A stretch of DNA of 64,000 nt, taken from NCBI RefSeq assembly GCF_003367505.1, contig NZ_PXXX01000031.1, positions 1-64,000 of the forward strand, written 5' to 3'. The notes under the pieces were generated by a model, which saw only the letters and a list, made by a program, of their open reading frames with translations, was not told where the DNA came from and did not search any database. Positions 27,832-36,955 of this stretch are shown here, one piece after another; position 1 is the first letter of the stretch; each line of letters opens with the position of its first letter. The translations under genes and the position numbers were made by a program. Source of the stretch: Lysinibacillus capsici. Its GTDB lineage: Bacteria; Bacillota; Bacilli; Bacillales_A; Planococcaceae.

Positions 27832-29361
27832 ATGCAAGGGAATTCACAAACAATTAAGAAAAAATCTTGGATTGACAATATGTTAGATAAAATCGAGCGT
27901 GCAGGTAATAAGCTACCGGACCCTATCACGTTATTTATTATTCTAGCAGGTGTAGTACTAGTTTTATCATGGGTTTTATCCATGCTCGGTATTTCAGCAG
28001 TTCAACCTGGGACCGAAGATGTCATTCAAGTAAAAAATCTGCTAAGTCAAGAAGGACTTATCTTAATTTTAACGCAGATGGTTTCAACATTTACAGGCTT
28101 CGCTCCATTAGGGCTAGTAATCGTGACAATGATTGGTATTGGTTTAGCTGAGCAAACAGGCTTAATTTCAGCTGTCATGAAGAAAATTGTGATGTCAGCA
28201 CCTACAAAATTAATTGTACCTTTTATCATTTTTACAGGTTTAGTTGGTAACTTAGCGGCTGACGCGGCATTTATCATTTTACCACCAATTGCAGCCATGA
28301 TTTTTATGAGTATTGGTCGAAATCCATTAGCAGGCTTAATTATTACATATGCAGCTGTAGCTGGAGGCTTCAGTGCGAACATATTAATTAGCTCTCTAGA
28401 TGTATTATTATTAGGGATTACAGAATCAGCAGCACAAATAGCAGACCCCGCGTACACTGGTCGTGCAACGATGAACTACTATTTCTTAATTGCTTCGACG
28501 TTTTTATTAGTCATTATTGGTACATGGGTTTCAAAGAAGTTTACAGAGCCTCGCTTTGGTTCTTTTCACGGTGAAATTGAAAAGCTAGAGCCATTGACAG
28601 CTTTAGAGAAGAGAGGATTAAAGTGGGCTGGAATCGTAACGCTAGTTTATATTTTAGTCATTGCTTTTACAGTCATACCGTCGAACGGTCTTTTACGAGA
28701 TCCTGCCACAGGTGGCTTTTTAAACTCACCTTTCATGGCAGGCATTGTACCTATCATGTTATTCTTCTTCCTATTACCTGGGCTTGCCTATGGGATAGCA
28801 GCGAAGGAGGTTAAAAACGATAAGGAAGTTGCAGAGAAAATTTTTAAATCCATTGCAGATATGGCACCATTTATTGTATTAGCATTTGCCGCTTCACAAA
28901 TGATTGCCTTTTTCAACTGGAGCAATATTGGTTCTATTTTAGCCATTAAAGGTGCAGAGCTTTTACAAGCATTGAATTTTACAGGTTTACCAATGATGAT
29001 AGGTTTTGTTTTAATATGTGCCTTTGTCAACCTATTAATCGCCAGTGCTTCTGCAAAATGGGCTTTACTTGCACCAATTTTCGTACCAATGTTCTTATAC
29101 TTAGGCTATTCCCCAGCGGTTACGCAGATGGCCTATCGTGTAGGGGATTCGATTACAAATCCAATTACCCCTATGTTACCGTATTTCGCGATTTTACTAT
29201 CATTTGCAAAGCGCTATGATAAAAATATCGGAATTGGTACGCTTATCTCTTCTTTATTACCGTTCTCGGTGTTTTTCGCAATCGGTTGGATTATCCTCTT
29301 CGCCATTTGGTTCCTACTAGGTTTACCGCTTGGCCCTGGAGATTATATTTACTTAAAATAA
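27832..29361 (+). CDS. abgT: AbgT-family transporter
   Basis: 509 residues with about 11-13 membrane helices, including the AbgT motifs AGNKLPDPITLFII and GDSITNPITPMLPYF. E. coli AbgT imports p-aminobenzoyl-glutamate. Other members export sulfonamides. ATG 27832 is preferred over 27823 because AAAGGAG (27816-27822) abuts the first. It is followed after 13 bases by an M20 amidohydrolase, the expected partner for cleaving an imported amide. Confidence 0.92.
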   Translation: MQGNSQTIKKKSWIDNMLDKIERAGNKLPDPITLFIILAGVVLVLSWVLSMLGISAVQPGTEDVIQVKNLLSQEGLILILTQMVSTFTGFAPLGLVIVTMIGIGLAEQTGLISAVMKKIVMSAPTKLIVPFIIFTGLVGNLAADAAFIILPPIAAMIFMSIGRNPLAGLIITYAAVAGGFSANILISSLDVLLLGITESAAQIADPAYTGRATMNYYFLIASTFLLVIIGTWVSKKFTEPRFGSFHGEIEKLEPLTALEKRGLKWAGIVTLVYILVIAFTVIPSNGLLRDPATGGFLNSPFMAGIVPIMLFFFLLPGLAYGIAAKEVKNDKEVAEKIFKSIADMAPFIVLAFAASQMIAFFNWSNIGSILAIKGAELLQALNFTGLPMMIGFVLICAFVNLLIASASAKWALLAPIFVPMFLYLGYSPAVTQMAYRVGDSITNPITPMLPYFAILLSFAKRYDKNIGIGTLISSLLPFSVFFAIGWIILFAIWFLLGLPLGPGDYIYLK

Positions 29362-29374
29362 GGAGTGTTAGAGA

Positions 29375-30565
29375 ATGACAACATTACAACAACAGTTAGC
29401 AGATTTATTAAAACATTATGAAGAAGAGACAATACAGCTTCGTCGTCATTTCCATGAAAATCCTGAGCTTTCCTTTGAGGAAGTTGAAACGCCAAAAACC
29501 ATTGCTGCCTTTCATCGTGCATTAGGTCATGAGGTTCGTGAAGGTGTAGGTGGCAATGGAGTTGTGGCAAAGCTAGTTGGTGGAAAACCAGGGAAAACAG
29601 TAGCGTTACGAGCAGACTTTGATGCTTTAGCCATTACGGAAGAAACCGGCTTACCTTTCCAATCGAAAATTAAAGGGCGTATGCATGCTTGTGGCCATGA
29701 TGGACACACAGCTTCCCTCTTAATCTTAGCGAAGGCGTTTAATCAAATGAAGGATGATTTAGAAGGAACAATCGTCTTTATTCATCAACATGCTGAGGAA
29801 CTTGCGCCAGGTGGAGCTATTTCGATGATTAGAGATGGCTGCTTAGAAGGTGTAGATGTTATTTTTGGGACACATTTATGGGCACCCACTGATCTTGGCA
29901 AAGTGCAAACAGCTAAAGGACCATTAATGGCTGCAGCAGATGGTATTTATATAACGATAAAAGGCAAGGGCGGCCATGGTTCAAACCCAAGTGACACCAA
30001 GGACTCCATTGTCCTTGCAGCTCAGTTTATTACAAATTTACAGCAGCTTGTGGCACGTCGCATCAACCCATTACGTCCAGCAGTAGTATCAATTGGCCAT
30101 ATTGAGGCATTAAATCCATTCAACGTCATTGCTGATCAAGTGTACATGAAGGGTACGGTGCGCACTTTCCACGAGGAGGAGCGTAGTTTGTTAGAGCATG
30201 AAATCGAAGAGCTTTTAAAGGCAACTTGTTATTTAACAAAAGCTGATTACGAGTATGAGTATGTGCGAGGCTATCCGCCTGTTGTGAACCATGATGCAGA
30301 GACTGAGCATATAATGGCGTCCGCAGAGAAAATTGCAGATGTTGAGACTGTTGAAATAGTTGATCCCAATATGGGCGGTGAGGACTTTGCCTATTTCTTA
30401 GAGGAAATCCCCGGTGCATTTTTCTTCACAGGGGCGAAAAACCCTGATTGGGACGAAGTCTATCCACACCATCATCCGAAATTCGATATCGACGAGCGCT
30501 CATTACGAATTGCCGCCAACGTTTTAGGTCAAGCAACGCTAGACTACTTCGCAAAAAATAATTAA
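29375..30565 (+). CDS. M20-family amidohydrolase (AbgB/HipO-like)
   Basis: A 396-residue zinc-dependent amidohydrolase. Metal-site motifs are HACGHDGHTA, the HAEELAPGGA loop with the catalytic Glu pair, and GGEDFAYFLEEIPG. A dimerisation domain interrupts the catalytic domain (about 180-295). It likely cleaves an N-acylated amino acid such as p-aminobenzoyl-glutamate, delivered by the upstream transporter. Strong ribosome-binding site AAGGAG. The operon ends at the terminator just downstream. Confidence 0.9.
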   Translation: MTTLQQQLADLLKHYEEETIQLRRHFHENPELSFEEVETPKTIAAFHRALGHEVREGVGGNGVVAKLVGGKPGKTVALRADFDALAITEETGLPFQSKIKGRMHACGHDGHTASLLILAKAFNQMKDDLEGTIVFIHQHAEELAPGGAISMIRDGCLEGVDVIFGTHLWAPTDLGKVQTAKGPLMAAADGIYITIKGKGGHGSNPSDTKDSIVLAAQFITNLQQLVARRINPLRPAVVSIGHIEALNPFNVIADQVYMKGTVRTFHEEERSLLEHEIEELLKATCYLTKADYEYEYVRGYPPVVNHDAETEHIMASAEKIADVETVEIVDPNMGGEDFAYFLEEIPGAFFFTGAKNPDWDEVYPHHHPKFDIDERSLRIAANVLGQATLDYFAKNN

Positions 30566-30566
30566 T

Positions 30567-30610
30567 AAAAAGCATTACGAAGTGCTACATGCATTTCGTA
30601 ATGCTTTTTT
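30567..30610 (+). terminator. Terminator of the abgT operon
   Basis: AAAAAGCATTACGAA and TTTCGTAATGCTTTTTT form a stem of about 15 bp. Confidence 0.92.
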
Positions 30611-30748
30611 CGGTTGAATATTTTAATAAGAAGAAAAGGATGGCCAAAGCTAAGAGGTTCTCTGACTAGTTTGAGCGCTCTCTCCTCACTTTAGAGCGGG
30701 CTCCTCCTCAGTCAGGATCACTTAGGAGTCAAGACCCCCTACCTCTAA

Positions 30749-31918
30749 CTAGGCATAGGAATGTAAGCCGGCAATGACTAGATTGACAAATACTTGGTTG
30801 AACACAATAATGCCGAAGCCGATGATGGCCAACCAGGCTGTTTTTTCTCCTTCCCAACCTTTGGATAAGCGGAAATGGAGGAAGGCTGCGTAGAATAAAA
30901 AGGTAATTAATGCCCACACCTCTTTCGGGTCCCAGCCCCAATAGCGACTCCAGGCAATTTGCGCCCAAATCATGGCGAATAGCAGGCCACCTAATGCAAA
31001 TAATGGGAAGCCGATAACAACTGCGCGATAGGAAATCTCATCCATTAATTGTGGCTGTACGCGGCTTGTCCATGGCTTTAATAAGGCACTCACTGATTTT
31101 CTTGTGATGAATCGAATGACACCATATAAAATAGTACCCACGATAAATGCCCAGACAATCGAGTTTAATTTCTTGGCATCTATTTTATTTGTGATTTCGA
31201 CACCACCGATTGCTTCACCCTTCTCGGTGACGGCTCCTTTACTGACAATCAGGGGCATCATGGAGTAAGTGGCTTTTTCTTGCTGTCCCTGTGCATTATC
31301 GAATTGTACCTGCACCTCTTCTGTGGCAAGGCTGAAAAACGTCGATACGCCAATAAAGCCAATGACAACCACCAAACAATACAACACAAACTCAAGCCCG
31401 TATGTACTGATAGATTTTTTGGAAACATCCAGCGTTCTTAATAAGTAAATTAAACCTGTAGCAAAGGATACAGATAAAATGGCACTAGAAAAGGCCACAG
31501 TCATGACATGAATTGTTAACCAGTGACTTTGTAATGATGGAACAAGCGGCGATACTTCCTTCGCGAAAACGCTTCCATAACCAAGGATGATTAAGGATAC
31601 AGGAATCGTGAATAAGCCAACCACGATTTGCTTATATAAGAAATGGATAATTAAGTAACTTCCTGTAAGCATGATGCCAAAGAACGTCATAAATTCATAC
31701 ATATTACTGACAGGTGCATGGTCAACCGCCACCCATCTGACAACAAAGTACACGAGCTGTAGGGCAAAGGCTATATAAGTGAGCAATAGTCCTAGCTTAC
31801 CGAATGTTTTTCTCTTTGATTTGACTGCTAGCCCTAATGGCACAATAGCAATGAGTAGTAGAATAAAGGCAATAAATAAGGCATTGCTACTAATGGATAA
31901 TAAACTTTCTTGATTCAA
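30749..31918 (-). CDS. ccsB: Cytochrome c assembly protein CcsB/ResC
   Basis: A 389-residue haem-handling protein of System II cytochrome c maturation, with about eight membrane helices. The tryptophan-rich WSRYWGWDPKEVWALITF haem motif and flanking histidines (SHWLTIHVMT, FLHFRLSKGW) are present. It acts at the outer membrane face with ResB/Ccs1. No resB is adjacent, so its partner is encoded elsewhere, or this is an extra copy. Confidence 0.93.
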   Translation of the reverse strand: MNQESLLSISSNALFIAFILLLIAIVPLGLAVKSKRKTFGKLGLLLTYIAFALQLVYFVVRWVAVDHAPVSNMYEFMTFFGIMLTGSYLIIHFLYKQIVVGLFTIPVSLIILGYGSVFAKEVSPLVPSLQSHWLTIHVMTVAFSSAILSVSFATGLIYLLRTLDVSKKSISTYGLEFVLYCLVVVIGFIGVSTFFSLATEEVQVQFDNAQGQQEKATYSMMPLIVSKGAVTEKGEAIGGVEITNKIDAKKLNSIVWAFIVGTILYGVIRFITRKSVSALLKPWTSRVQPQLMDEISYRAVVIGFPLFALGGLLFAMIWAQIAWSRYWGWDPKEVWALITFLFYAAFLHFRLSKGWEGEKTAWLAIIGFGIIVFNQVFVNLVIAGLHSYA

Positions 31919-32225
31919 TAGAATCCCTCCAACGTCTCTTTTTCGGAATATGCTTCCAAATAGTAAGAACGTTATAGCGTGTAAGAAGTGCCATGTTTTC
32001 CCTTTAAATATTTTTATTTTTTCAAATTGTTACATTTTTATGACATGGAAATGGGGATGTGCTTGGTAGGATCAATCATTATGTAGAGGGAACGATAAAA
32101 TATCCCATTAAATGGAAGATAACTGTATCAAAAAATGGTATGCCTCTATCTACATCTTACAAAAAATTGTAATAAAAGTCTATTTCTTTTTCTATCTACA
32201 TGGGACAATAATGATGCGCACAAAT

Positions 32226-32241
32226 AACATAACGTTATGTT
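32226..32241. promoter_or_regulatory. 16-bp perfect palindrome before a methyltransferase gene
   Basis: AACATAACGTTATGTT is fully palindromic and ends 20 bases before the start codon, as an operator or RNA hairpin near the ribosome-binding site would. Confidence 0.5.
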
Positions 32242-32261
32242 TCATAAACTGGAGGCTTTTA

Positions 32262-32999
32262 ATGAAACAAAATATTTATGATAATCCGATATTTTTTCAT
32301 CACTACAAGACATTGAGACAAAAAGCATCTAATTATAACCGTCTTTTGGAGCAGCCCACGATGAAGGCTTTACTTCCACCGTTGACAAATTTACAGGTAC
32401 TCGATATTGGCTGTGGTATGGGGGATTTCGCCAAGTATTGTATCGACCATCAAGCCAAGCACGTAACCGCATTAGATGTTTCGAGCAATATGCTGTCCGT
32501 CGCTAAACAGGAGCATGCCCACTCACAAATTGACTATCAGCTACAGGCAATAGAGGATTATGAGGCTCCTTCGGATAGCTTTGATTGTATAACCAGCTCC
32601 CTATCTCTTCATTATGTCAAAGATTTCGATGCGGTCATTGGTCAAATTGCTCACATGCTACGTCCTAACGGTGTATTTATCTTCTCTGTAGAGCATCCTA
32701 TTGCTACAGCTCGTCATACAACAGATGATAATTGGGTATATGATGACAATCATCAACGTCTGCACTATGCTGTGGATCATTACCAGGAAGAAGGCTTGCG
32801 TGAGCAAACATGGTTGGTGGATGGTGTTGTCAAATATCATCGCACTATAGCGACACTGGTCAATACATTGATTACCCATGGGTTAACCATTGATAAAATC
32901 GTAGAACCAATTCCAAGCACAGCAGCCATTCAACAGCTTCCTTCTATTGAAAAGGAGCTACGCAAACCATCCTTTTTATTCATCAAAGCAAAAAAATAA
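32262..32999 (+). CDS. Class I SAM-dependent methyltransferase
   Basis: 245 residues. Motif I VLDIGCGMGDFAKY, the acidic end of strand 2 in ALDVSSNML and FDCITSSLSLHY are those of Methyltransf_11/25 proteins. ATG 32262 follows GGAGG (32251-32255). The open frame extends to 32112, but that part is AT-rich leader. Substrate unknown. Confidence 0.88.
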   Translation: MKQNIYDNPIFFHHYKTLRQKASNYNRLLEQPTMKALLPPLTNLQVLDIGCGMGDFAKYCIDHQAKHVTALDVSSNMLSVAKQEHAHSQIDYQLQAIEDYEAPSDSFDCITSSLSLHYVKDFDAVIGQIAHMLRPNGVFIFSVEHPIATARHTTDDNWVYDDNHQRLHYAVDHYQEEGLREQTWLVDGVVKYHRTIATLVNTLITHGLTIDKIVEPIPSTAAIQQLPSIEKELRKPSFLFIKAKK

Positions 33000-33003
33000 A
33001 CGA

Positions 33004-33033
33004 AAGCCTCACCCTAGGTATGTGGTGAGGCTT
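33004..33033. terminator. Bidirectional terminator
   Basis: AAGCCTCACC and GGTGAGGCTT form a 10-bp stem between convergent genes. It overlaps the stop of the acetyltransferase on the minus strand. Confidence 0.8.
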
Positions 33034-33448
33034 GTTTCATATAAATAATTTCTGGGTCTCCCTCATCCAAGTTGTCGATAAAACCGCTTTTGATAAAGCC
33101 TAGGTTATGAAAAAGCTGGTGCATACGCCTATTGGATTGATTTGTAGAGGAGAAAACCTTTGCTGTTTTAGCCATTTGGATATAAGCGGTCATTAAGGCA
33201 GATGCGATCCCCTTTCTGCGCTCGGACGGCTTGACAATGACTAAGGAAATAAAGCTATAGCCAAAAAAGTCATTGCTAAATAGCAAAAACCCCCCAATGG
33301 TATCAGCGGATTGGTATAGCAAACAGCGTTTCTCTTTGATAGCTTGCTGAATTTCTTCCGCTCTGGATGAATCTCCAATTACTTCTTGATCGATTGTACA
33401 AAGTGCTTGTAAATGCTCCATTCTTGCTTCAATTATATGATGGCTCAA
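33014..33448 (-). CDS. GNAT-family acetyltransferase
   Basis: 144 residues with the acetyl-CoA motif PSERRKGIASALM and a conserved HQLFHNLGFIKSG end. TTG start overlapping the previous stop (TTGA). Last of three tightly coupled genes (SUKH-like, GNAT, GNAT). Substrate unknown. Confidence 0.83.
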   Translation of the reverse strand: MSHHIIEARMEHLQALCTIDQEVIGDSSRAEEIQQAIKEKRCLLYQSADTIGGFLLFSNDFFGYSFISLVIVKPSERRKGIASALMTAYIQMAKTAKVFSSTNQSNRRMHQLFHNLGFIKSGFIDNLDEGDPEIIYMKQASPHT

Positions 33449-33933
33449 TTTTCAACCTCCTTCATATAATAGCTCATCACCTTTAGCTCATCTCGAAGTC
33501 CCATCGCCTGTCTGCCTTCATCGACAAAGCCACATCGCTTATAAAGTTCTTGAGCAGCTCTATTTGGTACATTGACCCCGAGCACCAGCTCATTGATGTA
33601 TGGGAAATGCTTGCGAACAAAGTCAGGCAATAATTGGAGTGCTGTCTTGGCATAGCCTTTGCCCTGCTCATAAAAATCAGTGGAAAAGGAACGGATTAAT
33701 AGCGCCTGTTCGTTGGAGGAGTAAGGCGTCACCCCCTCTTTTTCATGTAAGACAAAGAACGTGACTAGCTTGTTACCGTCCATTGCTAAAATGGCATGTC
33801 GACTATTATCCTGCTTAGCAAGTGCAATACTGTCTTTTGGAGACTTTGTATAGCGTAGCTGTTCTTCTGTTAGGGTATATTGTTCTACTAAATTTTGTGC
33901 TTTGTCCTCATAGAACATGAGCTGCATAGTCAC
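33445..33933 (-). CDS. GNAT-family acetyltransferase
   Basis: 162 residues. YEQGKGYAKTALQLLPDFV is the acetyl-CoA loop and NRAAQELYKRCGFVDEG the C-terminal GNAT signature. GTG 33933 has AGGAGG seven bases upstream and overlaps the preceding stop by four bases (GTGA), so the genes are translationally coupled. Confidence 0.85.
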   Translation of the reverse strand: MTMQLMFYEDKAQNLVEQYTLTEEQLRYTKSPKDSIALAKQDNSRHAILAMDGNKLVTFFVLHEKEGVTPYSSNEQALLIRSFSTDFYEQGKGYAKTALQLLPDFVRKHFPYINELVLGVNVPNRAAQELYKRCGFVDEGRQAMGLRDELKVMSYYMKEVEN

Positions 33934-34517
33934 TCGAATTCCTCCTCGTAAATAGCGGTAAATTCATATTCTCCCTCTATAAGTTGCTGTAAATAATCCT
34001 CAAACGAAGCTGCAATCACCTCAAAGCTATCAGGATCATGGACATAACGAACCACCTGGCCAACTTGTCCCGCTTCATTTGGCGTAAAATCAATATATAG
34101 GCTTGATGTGCCCCCATTATTCATACAATCTGCAAAGCATAGCCGTTCATTTAACGGGACATGCATATTAATCTTTTCATCTACTTCCACATACGCTAAA
34201 AATTCCTGATAGCGCTCATAAATTGTTTCACGTTTATCATGATAATCTTTCACGATTTGCTCCACCGACTTTAAATAATACGGATAATCCCCTAAATCAG
34301 AGCCTAGCACTAAAACACAGATCGTTTCTTGCCCATGCTGACAATAATATGTACCATTGACATCCTGTAATAGCTCCACCAAAGCTTGTGGGCAGTTCGG
34401 AAATACTTCTAACAAGGCCTGAATTTGTGCCTCTGAAGCACCAAAAGCCTGTTGTAATTGTTGCTGCTCTTCTTGTGGTAAGTATTGTAATAAATTCGCA
34501 AAATATGTTGTGCGCAT
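33930..34517 (-). CDS. SMI1/KNR4 (SUKH-like) family protein
   Basis: 195 residues. FPNCPQALVELLQDVNGTYY and the later IDFTPNEAGQVGQVVRYVHDPDSFEVIA with SFEDYLQQL match the SMI1/KNR4 (SUKH) fold. Many SUKH proteins are immunity proteins, but no toxin gene is nearby and this one is coupled to two acetyltransferases. The first gene of that operon. Confidence 0.75.
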   Translation of the reverse strand: MRTTYFANLLQYLPQEEQQQLQQAFGASEAQIQALLEVFPNCPQALVELLQDVNGTYYCQHGQETICVLVLGSDLGDYPYYLKSVEQIVKDYHDKRETIYERYQEFLAYVEVDEKINMHVPLNERLCFADCMNNGGTSSLYIDFTPNEAGQVGQVVRYVHDPDSFEVIAASFEDYLQQLIEGEYEFTAIYEEEFE

Positions 34518-34623
34518 CTTAATCCCTCTCTCTCTTTAACTATGACATATTTTAACATAATTTCTTCCATTCTCTTAGTCCCTCATGCTACTATGGAAGT
34601 ATGCACAAAAAAGGGGTGGGTTT

Positions 34624-34680
34624 ATGAGTGTAAAAGATGCAGTAGACGTGAAAATATTACCAACAATCGTAGGGTTGTAA
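34624..34680 (+). CDS. Short leader peptide upstream of acetyltransferase
   Basis: An 18-residue ORF, MSVKDAVDVKILPTIVGL, with GGGGTGGG just before its ATG. Its last codons (GGG TTG TAA) form the 5' arm of a hairpin whose 3' arm overlaps a second hairpin that masks the ribosome-binding site of the next gene. That geometry is like the translational attenuators of inducible antibiotic-resistance genes. Function is inferred from structure. Confidence 0.55.
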   Translation: MSVKDAVDVKILPTIVGL

Positions 34681-34714
34681 CGCTACTTGCAGCCCTTATA
34701 TATATATAAGGGAG
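34672..34714 (+). promoter_or_regulatory. Alternative hairpins, candidate translational attenuator
   Basis: Stem A pairs GGGTTG (34672-34677) with CAGCCC (34690-34695). Stem B is the 20-base palindrome CCCTTATATATATATAAGGG (34693-34712), whose 3' arm contains the AAGGGAG ribosome-binding site of the acetyltransferase. The two stems share CCC 34693-34695 and cannot both form. Confidence 0.6.
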
Positions 34715-34723
34715 AATACAATA

Positions 34724-35275
34724 ATGGAACATTATTTGAAAACATTTTTAACAGGTCAATCGATCACTTTACAACAAATGACTACTGCTGACCTAGAGGC
34801 TTTTATAGCAATCGAAAGCGAAATCACCTCTTTGCTACTTGCTAATGATGAGATTCCCTTTCCACAAACTGTAGAGGATCACACCGCTTTCTTTAACAGT
34901 ATCAGCGGAAAGAAGGAGGAATACTTTTTCGGTATCTATGAAAAAGCGTCACAACAGTTAATAGGCTCCTGTGGCGTTTATGCAGTGAATTGGCAAAATA
35001 GCACTTGCTCAGTGGGCATTTCAATTGGGAAAGAGTGGCACGGCAAGGGCTATGGCACGGATGCAATGAAAACGCTTATTGATTTTATCTTCCAATATAT
35101 AGCTGTTCAGAAAATCAAGCTTCAGGTTTTTAGTTTTAACCCAGCAGCTATTCGCTCCTATGAAAAATGTGGCTTCACAAAAGAAGGCATTTTACGCCAA
35201 GAAATTTTCCGCTTCGGTACATTCCATGACGTAGTTTTATTTGGCCTCTTACGCTCCGATTGGGAGAGGAATTAA
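34724..35275 (+). CDS. GNAT acetyltransferase of the RimJ/RimL type
   Basis: 183 residues: ITLQQMTTADLEAFIAIE at the start, acetyl-CoA loop EWHGKGYGTDAMKTLIDF, and NPAAIRSYEKCGFTKEGILRQEIF, typical of RimJ/RimL-like enzymes that modify proteins or small molecules. Its ribosome-binding site is sequestered in a palindrome and preceded by a leader peptide, so translation is probably inducible. A drug-modifying role is possible but not shown. Confidence 0.87.
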   Translation: MEHYLKTFLTGQSITLQQMTTADLEAFIAIESEITSLLLANDEIPFPQTVEDHTAFFNSISGKKEEYFFGIYEKASQQLIGSCGVYAVNWQNSTCSVGISIGKEWHGKGYGTDAMKTLIDFIFQYIAVQKIKLQVFSFNPAAIRSYEKCGFTKEGILRQEIFRFGTFHDVVLFGLLRSDWERN

Positions 35276-35287
35276 CAGAATAGCACA

Positions 35288-35324
35288 AGAGAGATACTAT
35301 GATTGCTGTAGTATCTCTTTTTTT
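35288..35324 (+). terminator. Terminator of the acetyltransferase gene
   Basis: GAGATACTA and TAGTATCTC form the stem, followed by seven T. Confidence 0.9.
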
Positions 35325-35326
35325 GT

Positions 35327-35884
35327 TCAGTCCTCTTGCCACACGCGTGTTACTTCCTGTAAGGATAGCCCTTGAAATGTTAATCGATAGATATCTGGCA
35401 TACTTAACGTTTGCCAAAATGCATAATCGTACTGGGCATCAAAATATTGCATCATCAATGCCATGATATTGCCATGTGTACCGATAACGACAGACTCCTG
35501 TGGATGCGTGAGAAGGATGTTTCGCAAACTTGGAATAGCGCGAGCCATTGCCTGTTGATTGGACTCCCCACCTGCCCATGCAAAGCTTGGCTCCTGCCAC
35601 ACCCGTTGAACTGCTGCATGAAAATCCTCCAGCTTCCCAGTAGCAAGTTGTCTTTCTTTTAAAGCATCTATCGTTTGAACGGGTAAAAGACGAGCCTGTG
35701 CAATCCCCTCCACTGTTTGAATGGCTCTACGATAAGGACTAGCATAAACTGCGTCGATTCGATGATGCTTCAAAAGATTTGTGACACACTCTGCATCCCT
35801 TTGTCCCTGAGCAGATAGTGGACGATGATATTCATCCTCTGAATAATGAGCATGTGCGTGTCTAACAAAATAAATTTCAGTCAT
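35327..35884 (-). CDS. Histidine phosphatase family protein
   Basis: 185 residues of the phosphoglycerate-mutase-like superfamily: catalytic RHAHAHY near the N-terminus, YASPYRRAIQTVEG with the second arginine, and VVIGTHGNIMALM with the second catalytic histidine. Substrate unknown. It overlaps the upstream lipoprotein gene by 8 bases. Confidence 0.9.
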   Translation of the reverse strand: MTEIYFVRHAHAHYSEDEYHRPLSAQGQRDAECVTNLLKHHRIDAVYASPYRRAIQTVEGIAQARLLPVQTIDALKERQLATGKLEDFHAAVQRVWQEPSFAWAGGESNQQAMARAIPSLRNILLTHPQESVVIGTHGNIMALMMQYFDAQYDYAFWQTLSMPDIYRLTFQGLSLQEVTRVWQED

Positions 35885-36437
35885 CTGTTTCTCCTCTTTG
35901 ATCTTTAGCTAAATGAACCTTCCAAATCCCCTCTTGCTGTTGCAGAGCGTATGTTTTTATGTAGCGCTGACTCCCAACGGAAATTTCCAGTTGAACGACC
36001 TGTAAATCAGGGGTGCTCGATTCATTAATCACTATTCGATCATAAAATCTATACATGAAATAGGTAACAAGCAAATCACCTGCAAGTGAATCGGTATAGT
36101 ATTGCTCAAACAATTCTTTTGTGGGGAATGCATCATTGCTGTAAGTAATCGCATACAATGCATCCATACGAGGTTCCTCCACTAAATCAAACATAATTAG
36201 CAGCATTTCCTCTGGCGAAAAGGTCTGCAAATGACGAATTTCTCCATCGTTTAAAAATGCTTGATAGGCCTCTCTTTTTTCCAAAGATAAATCGGCTACA
36301 TAGCTAAATTCAGTGGATGTGGATGTCGATGTCGTATCCATGTCATACACAATGGTCGGTTCCTGTAAGGGCTTCTCCCTTTCACATGCCGTTAGTAAAC
36401 TTAAAAAAGCAATGATTGAAACCAGTTTTTTCATCAT
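35877..36437 (-). CDS. Predicted lipoprotein with Ser/Thr repeat
   Basis: 186 residues. Signal peptide MMKKLVSIIAFLSLLTAC with a lipobox cysteine, then a short TSTSTST stretch encoded by an imperfect six-base repeat (about 36316-36339), and an alpha/beta domain I do not recognise. GAGGTG ribosome-binding site. ATG 36437 or the adjacent ATG 36434 may be used. It heads a two-gene operon with the phosphatase. Confidence 0.75.
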   Translation of the reverse strand: MMKKLVSIIAFLSLLTACEREKPLQEPTIVYDMDTTSTSTSTEFSYVADLSLEKREAYQAFLNDGEIRHLQTFSPEEMLLIMFDLVEEPRMDALYAITYSNDAFPTKELFEQYYTDSLAGDLLVTYFMYRFYDRIVINESSTPDLQVVQLEISVGSQRYIKTYALQQQEGIWKVHLAKDQRGETDD

Positions 36438-36570
36438 GCGCTACATCACCTCATCTACCATCCATTATTCCATTAATTTCAAAAATTCTCAACATTTCAC
36501 CATAGACAATGAAATGTCCCCATTTCTAAACAACAAAAAAGGGAATTTGCTAAAATGTGACAAGATATGA

Positions 36571-36955
36571 ATTCTGTGATTAATTATCGGAAAATTCAAT
36601 CTCTAATCACAACTTTTTTCTTAGTATAAAAGACTTAAGACTTCTCCATTTTCCCCTTAATATTTTCTAAAACAAAGAACGTGAATAACCCTATCCAGCA
36701 CATGAATAGGGTTTTAAGTCATGCATTAAATTCTATAAAAGGGGAATTTTACAGTAATTTTTATCTATAATATATAAAAATTTTCAACCAGGCTAAATAG
36801 GATGAAGTACCCTATCTATGACTAAATTACGAATTTAAGAAACGATACACAATGTGACATTTTTTTTAATATAAGTGATATACAATGAAAAAGTTGAATC
36901 GAGGTCATAAAAATTTATTTCAAGAATATGGATAAAAAATTAGGAGGAAAATATC
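36571..36955. other. Intergenic region before the Spo0E-like gene
   Basis: An AT-rich stretch with no ORF. One hairpin, AACCCTAT/ATAGGGTT (about 36690-36716), lacks a good T-run. Confidence 0.4.

Noticed and set aside
30660-30740. Imperfect inverted repeat (TGACT...AGTCA with GAGC/GCTC inside) after the ccsB end
   Set aside because: No T-run on either strand and poor stem; not supported as a terminator or RNA.
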